The translations under genes were made by a program, and so were the position numbers. DNA of 34,898 nt from Clostridiales bacterium (GTDB taxonomy: Bacteria > Bacillota > Clostridia > Oscillospirales > Oscillospiraceae), in contig JAJQFJ010000083.1 of assembly GCA_021201185.1 (NCBI GenBank), positions 1 to 34,898 of the forward strand, written 5' to 3'. Within the stretch, counting starts at the first letter, position 1. Each line of letters begins with the position of its first letter. Positions 8,706 to 17,553 of the stretch are shown here, in pieces. The notes under the pieces are model-generated. The model saw only the letters and a list, made by a program, of their open reading frames with translations. It did not search any database and was not told the origin of the DNA.

Positions 8706-8734
8706 TTGCAAATCTCCTGCTCGTCAGGTAAAAT
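8706..8734 (+). promoter_or_regulatory. Promoter for pyk
   Basis: TTGCAA (8706-8711), a 17-bp spacer and TAAAAT (8729-8734), 49 bp before the pyk start. It lies about 100 bp from the divergent punA promoter, with no element overlap. Confidence 0.75.
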
Positions 8735-8782
8735 AAAAATGGTAAGCAATCAATGAGGCCGATCGGACGGGGAGGAACGGAT

Positions 8783-10237
8783 ATGGAAATCAGAAAGACT
8801 AAGGTGATCTGCACGCTGGGCCCTGCTGTGGACAGCACAGAGCAGATCCGTCAGCTCATTCGTGCCGGCATGAACGGCGCCCGCTTTAACTTTTCCCACG
8901 GAAGCCACGCCAGCCATCTGGAGACGCTGAACCGCCTGAGAACGGTGCGGGGCTCCATGGGCGCTCCGGTGGCTACCATTCTGGACACCAAGGGCCCGGA
9001 AATCCGTATCCGTACCTTCGCTCAGGGGAGCGTGACTCTGGAAAACGGAGCGGAGTTCATCCTGACCACCCGCAGCGTGGCAGGGGACGAGCACATCGTC
9101 TCCGTGACCTACGACAGGCTCAACGAGGAGGTTACGCCGGGGACGAAAATCCTCATCGACGACGGGCTCATCGGCCTGGAGGTCCGGGATATCCAGGGGC
9201 AGGATATCTACTGCACCGTGGTCAACGGCGGCCCCCTGTCCAACCACAAGAGCATCAATATCCCCGGCGTCGCCATCCATCTCCCCGCCCTCACAGAGAA
9301 GGACGAGGAGGACATCCGCTTTGGCGTGGAGCAGGACTTTGACTACATCGCCGCCTCCTTCGTCCGCAAGGCGGAGGACGTCCGGGCCATCCGCGCGGTG
9401 CTGCACAAGTACGGCGGGGACAGCGTGAAGATCGTCTCCAAGATCGAGAACCAGGAGGGCGTGGACAACCTGGAGGAGATCCTGGCCGAGTCCGACGGCA
9501 TTATGGTGGCCCGGGGCGACCTGGGGGTGGAGATCCCCGCCGCCCAGGTGCCGGTGCAGCAGAAGCGGATGATCAAGGAGGCGGTCCAGCAGGGCAAGCT
9601 GGTCATCATCGCCACCCAGATGCTGGACTCCATGATCCGCAACCCCCGGCCCACCCGGGCGGAGGTCTCCGACGTGGCCAACGCCGTCTTTGACGGGGCG
9701 GACTGCGTCATGCTCTCCGGGGAGACCGCCAGCGGCAAATTCCCGGTGGAGGCGGTGAAAACCATGACCTCCATTGTGTCCCAGGCGGAGGCTTCCATCG
9801 ACTACTGGCATCGGTTCCAGAGACGCTATGGCAAGGTCAGCGGCACCGGCACCCAGAACGCCATCAGCGATGCCATCACCCACACCTGCTGCCTGACCGC
9901 CATGGACCTGGACGCCAAGGCCATCGTCACGGCTACCGCCTCCGGTCACACCGCCCGGCTCATCTCCCGGTTCCGCCCCGCCTGCGGGGTGGTGGCTATC
10001 ACCCTCCGGGAAAAGACCCGTCGGCAGATGAATCTGCTCTGGGGCATCGTCCCCTGCCTGACCGGGGAGGTCAGCTCTACCGACCGCATTTTCTCCCTCT
10101 GCGCAGAGACTGCCGTCAAGGAGCATCTGGTGCAGGCGGGAGACCGTATCATCATCACCGCCGGCGTCCCCCTGGGTGCTACCGGATACACCAATCTGCT
10201 GAAGGCACATATCGTGCTGGAGGACGAGGCACTCTGA
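8783..10237 (+). CDS. pyk: Pyruvate kinase
   Basis: A 484-residue enzyme that transfers phosphate from phosphoenolpyruvate to ADP, the last step of glycolysis. Seen are the N-terminal KTKVICTLGPA strand, GARFNFSHGSH, LDTKGPEIR (start of the B domain), ADEKDEEDIRF-like and FIAASFVRKAEDV-like helices, the active-site signature VKIVSKIENQEG (catalytic Lys plus metal-binding Glu), MVARGDLGVEIP and ATQMLDSMI. The C-terminal regulatory domain is present, but the extra PEP-utiliser domain of Bacillus-type enzymes is absent. I start at ATG 8783, six bases after GGGGAGGA, rather than at an in-frame ATG at 8753 that would put the RBS inside the gene. It is monocistronic, with its own promoter and terminator. 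Confidence 0.97.
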   Translation: MEIRKTKVICTLGPAVDSTEQIRQLIRAGMNGARFNFSHGSHASHLETLNRLRTVRGSMGAPVATILDTKGPEIRIRTFAQGSVTLENGAEFILTTRSVAGDEHIVSVTYDRLNEEVTPGTKILIDDGLIGLEVRDIQGQDIYCTVVNGGPLSNHKSINIPGVAIHLPALTEKDEEDIRFGVEQDFDYIAASFVRKAEDVRAIRAVLHKYGGDSVKIVSKIENQEGVDNLEEILAESDGIMVARGDLGVEIPAAQVPVQQKRMIKEAVQQGKLVIIATQMLDSMIRNPRPTRAEVSDVANAVFDGADCVMLSGETASGKFPVEAVKTMTSIVSQAEASIDYWHRFQRRYGKVSGTGTQNAISDAITHTCCLTAMDLDAKAIVTATASGHTARLISRFRPACGVVAITLREKTRRQMNLLWGIVPCLTGEVSSTDRIFSLCAETAVKEHLVQAGDRIIITAGVPLGATGYTNLLKAHIVLEDEAL

Positions 10238-10257
10238 GCTTTCTCACAACGACAAGA

Positions 10258-10293
10258 CACCCTGCGGCTTGATCATCCGCAGGGTGCCTTTTT
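10258..10293. terminator. Terminator of pyk (bidirectional with the TPM gene)
   Basis: The 10-bp perfect stem CACCCTGCGG / CCGCAGGGTG (10258-10267 and 10277-10286) is followed by CCTTTTTG on the plus strand. It lies between the convergent pyk and TPM genes. Confidence 0.9.
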
Positions 10294-10325
10294 GCCAGTA
10301 AACGGGGAAAGTTAAGAGGGCGAAC

Positions 10326-11435
10326 CTACCGGCGACCTCCGCCGAAGCCGCCTCCGCGGCCTCCGCCGCCACCAAAGCCGCCGCCTCTGGAGCTGCCGCC
10401 AAAGCCGCCGCCCCGGCTGCTGCCGCCGCCGAAACCGCCGCCTCTGGAGCTGCCACCGAAGCCGCCGCCCCGGCTGCTGCTGCCGCCAAAGCCGCCACCC
10501 CGACTGCTGCCGCCAAAGCTGCCGCTACGGGAGCTGCCGCTCCGGCTCTGACCGCCAGGACGGGAACCGGGACGGGCACCCGGTCCGCCGGGGCCACGAC
10601 CGCCAGGCCCGCCAGGGCCACGGCCGCCTGGGCCACCGGGGCCGCGGGGCGGCTGTCGGCCCATCCTGCGGAACCAGGCGCTCCCCGGCCGGTGCCAGGG
10701 GAAGATGGGCACGAACAGCACCGGAGGCGCGGCCATGTGTCCGTACTGGCTGTACCAGGTGTTGTACCGGCGCCGCTCGATCTGGGAGAGGACGATGAAA
10801 ATGACCACCAGAATCACAATCAGTCCGAACAGATTGAACCCGGAGCCGCCGGCATAGTAGTAGTCGTCGTAGTAATAGTCGTCGTAATAGTAGTCATAGG
10901 GGTCGCCGTAACCGGAGCCGACCTCAGAACCGTCTGAGAGGTGATCGGCGTACCACTCGTTCATATAGGAAAACAGACTGAGCACGGCGCTGTCATAGTC
11001 ACCGGCATAGAAGTCGGAGGCCATGGTCTCGGTGGTGGCTGCGGTAGAGTCCAGCTCCGTCAGACTGCCGCCGTCCACCATGTAGACCTGCTGCCCGCCG
11101 ATGTCCAGAACGAGAATGACGTCGTATGGGGTGAGATCCCAGTCGGTAGCCAGCTCCAGAGCATAGTCCTCCAGATCCCAGCCCCGGGAGGAGGAGACAG
11201 TGGCGACAGCGACGACGCTGCTGTACTTGCTGTCAAACTCCTCGTCGTAGGCCCGCAGAGTTTCCTCGGTGGCGTCAGAGAGAACACCGGCGTCGTCCTG
11301 CACCCAGTTTCCGACCTGTACGTCGATCACTGCCACCGGAGCCGCAAACAGGCTGTAGGCAATGCAGCCCGCCACGATCAGGGCGGTGACGGCCACGGCC
11401 ACCGGAAATTTTTTCAATGCGTTGAGCGCTTTCAC
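10326..11435 (-). CDS. TPM-domain membrane protein with Tyr/Asp tract and RGG-like tail
   Basis: A 369-residue protein. It has an N-terminal signal anchor (residues 10-33), then a TPM/YgcG-like domain (about 42-165: VQDDAGVLSD, VVAVATVSSSRGWDLEDYA, DVILVLDIGGQQVYMV). Next comes a tract of Tyr and Asp (180-204), a second membrane helix (203-220) followed by ERRR, and a long tail of Pro-Gly-Gly-Arg repeats (264-300) and six RGGGFGG units (about 310-369). By the positive-inside rule the tail would be cytoplasmic and the TPM domain outside. TPM domains are reported in photosystem repair and phosphatase-like proteins; the role here is unknown. The start is GTG with a weak CAGGTG RBS. It lies 42 bp downstream of telA, in one operon with xpaC. 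Confidence 0.75.
   Translation of the reverse strand: MKALNALKKFPVAVAVTALIVAGCIAYSLFAAPVAVIDVQVGNWVQDDAGVLSDATEETLRAYDEEFDSKYSSVVAVATVSSSRGWDLEDYALELATDWDLTPYDVILVLDIGGQQVYMVDGGSLTELDSTAATTETMASDFYAGDYDSAVLSLFSYMNEWYADHLSDGSEVGSGYGDPYDYYYDDYYYDDYYYAGGSGFNLFGLIVILVVIFIVLSQIERRRYNTWYSQYGHMAAPPVLFVPIFPWHRPGSAWFRRMGRQPPRGPGGPGGRGPGGPGGRGPGGPGARPGSRPGGQSRSGSSRSGSFGGSSRGGGFGGSSSRGGGFGGSSRGGGFGGGSSRGGGFGGSSRGGGFGGGGGRGGGFGGGRR
10330..10530 (-). repeat. Tandem RGGGFGG-coding repeat
   Basis: Six imperfect copies of a unit coding RGGGFGG plus a Ser/Gly spacer lie at the 3' end of the TPM gene. Phase is kept throughout, so copy-number changes would stay in frame. Confidence 0.8.
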
Positions 11436-11477
11436 GGGAATTCACCTGCTTTCTGACTCCGTGACAGAAGCGAACGA

Positions 11478-12629
11478 TTATCCACGCAGAGAGAGAAGCT
11501 TCTGCTTCAGCTCGCCCTCGATGCGGCTGAGCTCCGCCTCGGCCTCCTTGCGCTTCTGGGAGCCCTCCTGCTGGATAGAGATGACCTCGTCCAGGGTGGA
11601 GATCAGCTCCTGGTTGGTGTGCTGAAGTGTCTCGATGTCTACGATGGAGCGCTCTGCCTCCTTGGCAGTGGCGACGGTGCCCATGTGGAGCATTTCTGCG
11701 TTCTTCTTCAGCAGGTCGTTGGTCATGTCGGTGACTGCCGTCTGGGCGGCGGTCGCCTGACGGGAGCGCTCCAGACCCAGGGCCAGAACCATCTGGCTCT
11801 TCCACAGGGGGATGGTGTTCACCAGAGAGGTCTGGATCTTCTCGATCATCAGGGTGTCGTTGTTCTGGAGCAGCCGGGTCTGAGGACCCATCTGGATGGA
11901 GACCATCCGGGTCAGCTCCAGGTCGTGGAGCTTCTTCTCAAAGCGGTTGACCATGTTGGCAAGATCATTGTAGGCCTCGGCGTCCTCCTGACGGCCGGAG
12001 GCCTCCGCCTTTTTGCGCAGCTCCTGCAGCTCGCCCTCCTGGACCTCCTTCAGCTTCTTCTTGCCGGCCAGGATATACATGGTCAGCTCCTTATAATACT
12101 GCTGATTCAGGTCGTACATCTGATCCAGCATGGCGACGTCCTTCATCAGGGCGACCTGATGCTGCTCCAGGATCTTGGTCACCTCGTCCACGTTGGCCTC
12201 GGCCTTGGAATACTGGGCCTTCATCTCGTCCAGCTTGATCTTGCCCCTGGAGAAGAAGCCACGCTTCTTTTGCTCGCCGGGGGCGTTGTTCTTCAGCTGC
12301 ACCACCAGAGAGGAGAGGGTATCGCCCACCTCACCCAGGTCTTTGGTGCTGACCTTGTTCAGGGCGCTGGAGGAGAAGGCGGCCACGTTCTTCTGAGCGG
12401 CGGCTCCATACTGGAGTACCTGGATGGAGTCACGGATGTCGATCTTTTTGGCAAAGTCATCGACGACCTTTTTCTCCGCGTCGCTCAAAAGCTGCTCGTC
12501 CAGATCGACGGCGGGGGCCTCCGGCTTCTGCTCTGTCTCGGCCTCCGGGTTCAGGGTCAGGGTGGGTGCGGCAGGGGCCTGGGCAGCGGCGGCACCGCTG
12601 GGGTCCAGGGTCAGGTTGATCTCACTCAT
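11478..12629 (-). CDS. telA: TelA/KlaA family toxic-anion-resistance-like protein
   Basis: A 383-residue, mostly helical, soluble protein of the TelA family (named for plasmid tellurite resistance; chromosomal members act in envelope or stress tolerance with unknown mechanism). A disordered Ala/Pro/Glu-rich head (about 1-45) precedes the family core: KIDIRDSIQVLQYG, a charged coiled-coil stretch (QYSKAEANVDEVTKIL, MLDQMYDLNQQYYKELTMYILAG), TRMVSIQMGPQTRLLQNND, NTIPLWKSQMVLALGLERS and a C-terminal coiled coil. ATG at 12629 is chosen because GGAGGAG lies six bases upstream; an in-frame start at 12644 would bury the RBS. It is preceded by xpaC (66-bp gap), the classic xpaC-telA pairing. Confidence 0.9.
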   Translation of the reverse strand: MSEINLTLDPSGAAAAQAPAAPTLTLNPEAETEQKPEAPAVDLDEQLLSDAEKKVVDDFAKKIDIRDSIQVLQYGAAAQKNVAAFSSSALNKVSTKDLGEVGDTLSSLVVQLKNNAPGEQKKRGFFSRGKIKLDEMKAQYSKAEANVDEVTKILEQHQVALMKDVAMLDQMYDLNQQYYKELTMYILAGKKKLKEVQEGELQELRKKAEASGRQEDAEAYNDLANMVNRFEKKLHDLELTRMVSIQMGPQTRLLQNNDTLMIEKIQTSLVNTIPLWKSQMVLALGLERSRQATAAQTAVTDMTNDLLKKNAEMLHMGTVATAKEAERSIVDIETLQHTNQELISTLDEVISIQQEGSQKRKEAEAELSRIEGELKQKLLSLRG

Positions 12630-12695
12630 GTTTCTCTCCTCCATTTTTGTTTGATTTCAATTGTGTCAGGAATTGTGTCAGGACAGGTGGAACGG

Positions 12696-13334
12696 TTACT
12701 GCATCCCGCTGCCGGTCAGCCCCTCCTGGGCCATCATCTGCTCCAGTACGGTGATCTCGGCTGAGATATCCATATAGTCGTCCTGGAACAGACTGTCCAG
12801 CTGCTTGTCAAAGGCAGCGGAGACGGTGGACAGCATGGAGCTGATCTTCTCCTTGGCGGCGCTGACATTCTCTCCGGCCAGCCCCAGCCCGTCCATCCGA
12901 TCGTACTGATTGAGCAGCTTGATGGTGGTGGGGAGGTAATAGTCCAGGAAACGGCGCACCAGCGTCCGCTTCTCCGGGTGCTCCAGCAAATAGTCGTAAA
13001 TTTTTCCGGTGACCATCTCGATATGGTCCAGATGGGCGGAGATCTCCGGGTCCTCGATGTTGTCGTTCAGACGGCGAATCTCTCCCACGTCCCGGGCCCG
13101 GTCCTTTTTCAGGGCGGCCAGCTCCGGGTCGGCAGGCTCCGGGTCGGGCACCTCCGTCTCCACCTGCCGGTCGGGGAAGATGGCCCGGCCGATGAAATAG
13201 GCGGCGAAAGAGACCGCCGCGGCGGCCAGGTAGCCCCAGACTGTGTGGATACCCACGGCAAAGGCGGCAAAAATCCAGACCAGGGCGATCAGATAGACCG
13301 GCCAGGGAGAACGCTCCCGCTTTATGACCTTCAA
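12696..13334 (-). CDS. xpaC: XpaC family membrane protein (5-bromo-4-chloroindolyl phosphate hydrolysis)
   Basis: A 212-residue protein with two N-terminal membrane helices (about 12-28 and 33-52), then a cytosolic helical domain containing DRARDVGEIRRLNDNIEDPEIS, EHPEKRTLVRRFLDYYLPTTIKLLNQYDRM and a closing LDSLFQDDYMDISAEITVLEQM. This matches the XpaC family, named after a Bacillus X-phosphate phenotype whose biochemical basis is not settled. The start is TTG at 13334, with AGGAGG eight bases before it; no ATG or GTG fits the N-terminus better. It is the first gene of the xpaC-telA-TPM operon, driven by a consensus promoter at 13388-13416. Confidence 0.88.
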   Translation of the reverse strand: MKVIKRERSPWPVYLIALVWIFAAFAVGIHTVWGYLAAAAVSFAAYFIGRAIFPDRQVETEVPDPEPADPELAALKKDRARDVGEIRRLNDNIEDPEISAHLDHIEMVTGKIYDYLLEHPEKRTLVRRFLDYYLPTTIKLLNQYDRMDGLGLAGENVSAAKEKISSMLSTVSAAFDKQLDSLFQDDYMDISAEITVLEQMMAQEGLTGSGMQ

Positions 13335-13387
13335 AGTCGCTGCCTCCTCTCAGATGTGAGTTTTGAAATAAACATTACACTATTGCC

Positions 13388-13416
13388 ATTATACCTGCTT
13401 CCTCAACGTGCGTCAA
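13388..13416 (-). promoter_or_regulatory. Promoter for the xpaC-telA-TPM operon
   Basis: On the minus strand TTGACG (13411-13416), a 17-bp spacer and perfect TATAAT (13388-13393). It is one of the strongest promoters in the window. Confidence 0.85.
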
Positions 13417-13443
13417 GGAAAAGAACGGGAGACGAAGGAAATA

Positions 13444-15261
13444 TCAGCTCTGCCCCGACGACTGATGATTGGCGTACAGCTGGGACAGGGGCGCAGAGGA
13501 GCGCTGGAGCTGCTCCATGGCGGCCTTCATCTCCGGCAAGGCGTCGGCGGTCATCTTTTCCGGACGGTTCCGGTTCACCAGCCGTTCCAGATTGGCCAGG
13601 TCGTTTTTCACCTGCTTCTGCTCTGTCTTGTTCAGCTCCTTGCCGCAGACACGGATGGCCTCCTTGGTCTCCATGACCAGGGTCTCCGCCTGATTGCGGA
13701 CCTCCATGGCCTCCTTCCGCTGGCTGTCGGCGGCGGCATACTCCTGGGCGTCCCGGATGGCCTGCTGAATCTCCGCCTCGGACAGGTTGGAGCTGGAGGA
13801 GATGACGATCTCCTGGGCCCGGCCGGTGCCAAGGTCCTTGGCGCTGACCTTTAAAATGCCGTTGGTGTCCAGGTCAAAGGTGACCTCGATCTGGGGCACC
13901 CCCCGGGGGGCCCGCTTGATGCCGGTGAGCCGGAATTTGCCGATGGTCTTGTTGTCCCGGGCCATGGGCCGCTCGCCCTGGAGAACGTGAATCTCCACGT
14001 TGGTCTGGAAGTTGGCGGCGGTGGTGAAGATCTGGGAGTAGTGGACGGGCAGGGTGGAGTTGCGATCGATGAGCCGGGTGGCCACGCCGCCCACCGTCTC
14101 GATGGACAGGGAGAGGGGCGTCACGTCCAGCAGCAAAATCTCCTGCCCGGCTCCGGAGGAGGACATCCCGTTTCCGGCGTTCCCGGCGATGAGGGAGCCC
14201 TCCAGCGTGCCGCCCTGGATGGCGGCGCCCATGGCCACGCACTCGTCCGGGTTCAGCCCCTTGCTGGGCATCATCCCCACCAGAGAGCGGACGTGGTCCT
14301 GGACGGCGGGGATGCGGGTGGAGCCGCCTACCAGCAGCACTCGCCCCAGCTGGGAGACGGACAGCCCGGCGTCGTTGAGAGCGGTCTGCACCGGCATGGT
14401 GGTGCGCTCCACCAGGTCATGGGTCAGCTGTTCAAAGACGGCCCGGGTGACGGTGATATCCATATGCAGGGGGCCGGAGCGTCCCTGGGCCAGGAAGGGC
14501 AGGTTGACATTGGCGGAGGTGGAGGCGGAAAGCTCCTTTTTGGCCTTTTCCGCCGCCTCCCGCACCCGCTGGAGGGCCATGGGGTCCTTGGCGATGTTGT
14601 ACTTTGTCTGCTGCTTAAACTCGCTGACCAGATAGTTGGTCAGCCGCTGGTCGAAGTCATCCCCGCCCAGATGATTGTCGCCGCAGGTGGACAGCACCTC
14701 GATGACTCCGTCCCCGATCTCGATGATGGACACGTCGAAGGTGCCGCCGCCCAGGTCGTAGACCATGATCTTCTGGCTTTCCCCATGGTCAAGACCGTAG
14801 GCCAGGGCCGCCGCCGTGGGTTCGTTGATGATGCGCCGGACGTTCAGCCCGGCGATGCGTCCGGCGTCCTTGGTGGCCTGCCGCTGTACGTCGTTAAAAT
14901 AGGCGGGGACGGTGATGACCGCATCGTTCACCGGCTCTCCCAGATAGGCCTCTGCATCTGTTTTCAGCTTGTGGAGGATCATGGCGCTGATCTCCTGGGG
15001 GGTGCGCCGTTTGCCCCCCAGCTCCAGCCGGGTGTCCGTCCCCATCTCCCGCTTGATGGAGGAGACGGTCCCGGCGGCGTTGGTCACCGCCTGGCGTTTG
15101 GCCAGGTCGCCCACCAGCCGCTCACCGCTCTTGGTAAAGGCGACGATAGAGGGGGTGGTGCGGTTGCCCTCGGCGTTGGGAATAATGACAGGCTTTCCGT
15201 TTTCCAGCACCGCCACACAGCTGTTGGTGGTGCCCAGATCGATCCCGATAATATGCCTCAT
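13444..15261 (-). CDS. DnaK-type Hsp70 chaperone, orphan paralogue
   Basis: A 605-residue Hsp70. The nucleotide-binding domain is complete ([68 protein letters not shown]), and the substrate domain follows ([37 protein letters not shown]) with a helical lid. Differences from housekeeping DnaK: about 12 extra residues ([12 protein letters not shown]) in the linker before the substrate domain, and a short tail (ANHQSSGQS) without the acidic DnaK ending. No grpE, dnaJ or hrcA flanks it, and I find no CIRCE repeat upstream. ATG 15261 is used, with GAGGAG upstream. It presumably folds proteins with ATP; a specialised role is inference, and the main dnaK could be elsewhere. Confidence 0.88.
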   Translation of the reverse strand: MRHIIGIDLGTTNSCVAVLENGKPVIIPNAEGNRTTPSIVAFTKSGERLVGDLAKRQAVTNAAGTVSSIKREMGTDTRLELGGKRRTPQEISAMILHKLKTDAEAYLGEPVNDAVITVPAYFNDVQRQATKDAGRIAGLNVRRIINEPTAAALAYGLDHGESQKIMVYDLGGGTFDVSIIEIGDGVIEVLSTCGDNHLGGDDFDQRLTNYLVSEFKQQTKYNIAKDPMALQRVREAAEKAKKELSASTSANVNLPFLAQGRSGPLHMDITVTRAVFEQLTHDLVERTTMPVQTALNDAGLSVSQLGRVLLVGGSTRIPAVQDHVRSLVGMMPSKGLNPDECVAMGAAIQGGTLEGSLIAGNAGNGMSSSGAGQEILLLDVTPLSLSIETVGGVATRLIDRNSTLPVHYSQIFTTAANFQTNVEIHVLQGERPMARDNKTIGKFRLTGIKRAPRGVPQIEVTFDLDTNGILKVSAKDLGTGRAQEIVISSSSNLSEAEIQQAIRDAQEYAAADSQRKEAMEVRNQAETLVMETKEAIRVCGKELNKTEQKQVKNDLANLERLVNRNRPEKMTADALPEMKAAMEQLQRSSAPLSQLYANHQSSGQS

Positions 15262-15320
15262 GACGACAGCTCCTCGTGTGCGGAGCATCCGCCGCCCAAT
15301 CGGACCGACGACGCTCCTGA

Positions 15321-15340
15321 TATGGTGTTACTGTACCATA
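15321..15340. repeat. Inverted repeat near the dnaK-like promoter
   Basis: TATGGT and ACCATA (15321-15326 and 15335-15340) form a perfect 6-bp inverted repeat with an 8-bp centre. It lies just downstream of the candidate start site of the dnaK-like gene and could be an operator. Confidence 0.35.
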
Positions 15341-15353
15341 CGGAAATGAAATT

Positions 15354-15382
15354 TTTATGAATTTTTGGCGGGAATGTGTAAA
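15354..15382 (-). promoter_or_regulatory. Candidate promoter for the dnaK-like gene
   Basis: On the minus strand TTTACA (15377-15382), 17 bp, CATAAA (15354-15359). The -10 is only four of six, so this is tentative. Confidence 0.4.
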
Positions 15383-15434
15383 CAGCTGGAAAATCCTTTG
15401 CGTATAAAGATTTTTCGGCCTCGCTTATCAACGC

Positions 15435-15456
15435 TTACACCATTTTTACACCATTT
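15435..15456 (-). repeat. Tandem 11-bp repeat, AAATGGTGTAA twice
   Basis: Two perfect adjacent copies (15435-15445 and 15446-15456), spaced one helical turn apart, about 55 bp upstream of the candidate dnaK-like promoter. A related ATGGTGTTA occurs on the plus strand at 15322-15330. Confidence 0.5.
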
Positions 15457-15740
15457 ATGAAAAACGGAGCCGACCCTGGTATGACGAAGAGACCGCAGGC
15501 TGTCGCTGGGCAGCCCGTCCTTATCATCTGTATCTGATCAGGAGCAGCATTGTCGGCGAGAACCCTCTGCATCCCCCTCACGGCCTCCCGGCGACGCGGC
15601 GGCTCTGCAACGTGTTCTGTTTCTGTTCCAGAGGAAAGAAAAGGAGCACGACGGGTTTACCGTAACCCCTTCTTATGAAAATTTGACAAATGCGGAGAGA
15701 AAAAAACTGCAAAAATGGCTTAAAATCCGCTGATTTACTG
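15457..15740. other. Gene-free stretch between the dnaK-like gene and trmL
   Basis: No supported coding sequence. Short open frames lack a ribosome site or family resemblance. The only structure is a weak hairpin GGGTT/AACCC at 15653-15668. Confidence 0.6.
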
Positions 15741-15769
15741 TTGCTTTTCCGGAAAAAAGAGGGTAGAAT
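15741..15769 (+). promoter_or_regulatory. Promoter for trmL (and probably pgk)
   Basis: TTGCTT (15741-15746), a 17-bp spacer and TAGAAT (15764-15769). The expected start near 15776 excludes the in-frame ATG at 15775 and supports translation from 15799. Confidence 0.65.
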
Positions 15770-15798
15770 GTACCATGTTTAGAGGGGGTGCCGGGGAA

Positions 15799-16320
15799 AT
15801 GCTTCATATCGTGCTGGTGGAACCGGAGATCCCTCAAAATACGGGCAACATTGCACGGACCTGCGCCGCCACCGGAGCGCAGCTCCACCTGATCCGTCCC
15901 CTGGGCTTTGAGATCACAGAGCGGCGGGTACGGCGGGCGGGGCTGGACTACTGGCCCATGGTGCAGCTGGAGGTACACGACAGTCTGGAGGCCCTGTTTC
16001 AGGCCCGGCCTGAGGCGGAGCAGGATCTCTGGCTGGCGACCACCAAGGCGCCCCGGGACTATGGGGAGGCCCGGTTCACCGGCGACTGCTGGCTGTTCTT
16101 CGGCAAGGAGACGGCGGGGCTGCCGGAGTGGTTCCGCGTGGCCCACTATGACCGGTGCATCCGAATCCCCATGCGTGCCCAGGCCCGGAGCCTGAATCTC
16201 GCCAACTCTGTGGCTGTGGTGGCCTATGAGGCCCTGCGGCAACAGGGATTCCCCGGCCTGCTGGGACAGGGCGAGATGAAGGGGCAGGTCTGCCCGACAG
16301 AAAAGAGCAAATCAGTCTGA
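15799..16320 (+). CDS. trmL: tRNA (cytidine/uridine-34 2'-O)-methyltransferase
   Basis: A 173-residue SPOUT-fold enzyme that methylates the ribose of the wobble nucleotide in leucine tRNAs, using S-adenosylmethionine. The three SPOUT motifs are clear: VEPEIPQNTGNIARTCAATG (motif 1), WLFFGKETAGLPE (motif 2) and IRIPMRAQARSLNLANSVAVVAYEALRQ (motif 3, the knot and SAM pocket). I use ATG 15799: MLHIVLVEPEIP is the usual N-terminus, and AGAGGGGG lies upstream. The frame is open back to 15775, but that ATG sits at the predicted transcription start. It is 27 bp from pgk on the same strand, so the two are probably one transcript. Confidence 0.93.
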   Translation: MLHIVLVEPEIPQNTGNIARTCAATGAQLHLIRPLGFEITERRVRRAGLDYWPMVQLEVHDSLEALFQARPEAEQDLWLATTKAPRDYGEARFTGDCWLFFGKETAGLPEWFRVAHYDRCIRIPMRAQARSLNLANSVAVVAYEALRQQGFPGLLGQGEMKGQVCPTEKSKSV

Positions 16321-16347
16321 TCTGGAAACAGGAAAGGAGTCTCTTGT

Positions 16348-17553
16348 ATGAACTACAACAAGAAAACGGTCACCGACATCGACGTCAAGGGAAAGAAAGT
16401 CCTGCTGCGCTGCGACTTCAACGTCCCCATGGCCAAGGACGGCAGCGGCCGCATCACCGACGACAAGCGGATTCGCGCCGCGCTGCCCACCATCCAGTAC
16501 CTGCTGGAGCAGGGGGCCGCTGTCATCGCCTGCTCCCATATGGGCAAGCCCAAGGGCGAGTGGAAGCCGGAGCTGAGCATGAAGCCTGTGGCCGCCCGCC
16601 TCTCCGAGCTGCTGGGCCAGGAGGTCATTATGGCCGCCGACATCGTGGGTGAGGACGCCCAGGCCAAGGCCGCCGCCCTCCAGCCCGGCCAGATCCTCCT
16701 GCTGGAGAACCTGCGCTACGACAAGGGAGAGACCAAGAACGACCCCGCCTTCGCCAAGGCTCTGGCCGACCTGGCCGGTGCGGACGGCGTGTATGTCTCC
16801 GACGCCTTTGGCACCGTTCACCGCGCCCATGCCTCCACCGCCGGCGTGGCCGCCTATCTGCCCGCCGTCTCCGGCTTCCTGATTCAGAAGGAGCTGGACA
16901 TCATCGGCGGCGCTCTGGCCGCTCCCAAGCGTCCTCTGGTGGCTATCCTGGGCGGCTCCAAGGTCTCCTCCAAGATCGGCGTCATAAACAACCTGCTGGA
17001 GATCGCCGACACCGTTATCATTGGCGGCGGCATGGCCTATACCTTCTCCGCCGCTCAGGGCGGCAAGATCGGCGACTCCCTGCTGGAGGCCGACTGGGAG
17101 GACTACGCCAATGAGATGGTGAAGAAGGCCGCCGACAAGGGCGTCAAGCTGCTGCTGCCGGTGGACACCGTCATCGCCGACGCCTATTCTCCCGACGCCA
17201 ACACCCAGGTAGTCGCCACCGGCGAGATCCCCGACGGCTGGCAGGGCCTGGACATCGGCCCCAAGACGGTGGAGCTGTACAAGGCCGCCGTGGCCGACGC
17301 GGGCACCGTCATCTGGAACGGCCCCATGGGCGTGTTCGAGTTTGAGAAGTTCGCCGTGGGCACCCAGGCCATCGCTCAGGCCCTGAGCGAGACCGACGCC
17401 ATCACCATCATCGGCGGCGGCGACTCCGCTGCCGCTGTCCAGCAGCTGGGCTATGCCGACAAGATGACGCACATCTCCACCGGCGGCGGCGCCTCTCTGG
17501 AGTTCATGGAGGGCAAGGAGCTTCCCGGCGTAGCTGCGCTTCTGGACAAGTAA
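16348..17553 (+). CDS. pgk: Phosphoglycerate kinase
   Basis: A 401-residue monomeric glycolytic enzyme that makes ATP and 3-phosphoglycerate from 1,3-bisphosphoglycerate. Diagnostic segments: [15 protein letters not shown] (signature near the N-terminus), [76 protein letters not shown] (hinge) and [13 protein letters not shown] (nucleotide loop). RBS AAAGGAG precedes the ATG. Codon use is strongly biased towards C-ending codons, like tpiA and gpmI, as expected for high expression. The stop codon lies inside a 10-bp hairpin and is followed by a second perfect hairpin. tpiA and gpmI follow on the same strand; gap is not in the window. Confidence 0.98.
   Translation: MNYNKKTVTDIDVKGKKVLLRCDFNVPMAKDGSGRITDDKRIRAALPTIQYLLEQGAAVIACSHMGKPKGEWKPELSMKPVAARLSELLGQEVIMAADIVGEDAQAKAAALQPGQILLLENLRYDKGETKNDPAFAKALADLAGADGVYVSDAFGTVHRAHASTAGVAAYLPAVSGFLIQKELDIIGGALAAPKRPLVAILGGSKVSSKIGVINNLLEIADTVIIGGGMAYTFSAAQGGKIGDSLLEADWEDYANEMVKKAADKGVKLLLPVDTVIADAYSPDANTQVVATGEIPDGWQGLDIGPKTVELYKAAVADAGTVIWNGPMGVFEFEKFAVGTQAIAQALSETDAITIIGGGDSAAAVQQLGYADKMTHISTGGGASLEFMEGKELPGVAALLDK

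Noticed and set aside
10330..10530. Regular repeats that might be a CRISPR array
   Set aside because: Units are short, contiguous, in frame and code for RGGGFGG; there are no unique spacers of constant length.
13987..15360. 457-codon open frame antisense to the dnaK-like gene
   Set aside because: The opposite strand has every Hsp70 signature; the antisense product has no recognisable domain.
15261..15480. CIRCE/HrcA operator upstream of the dnaK-like gene
   Set aside because: I looked for TTAGCACTC and its inverted partner and did not find them.
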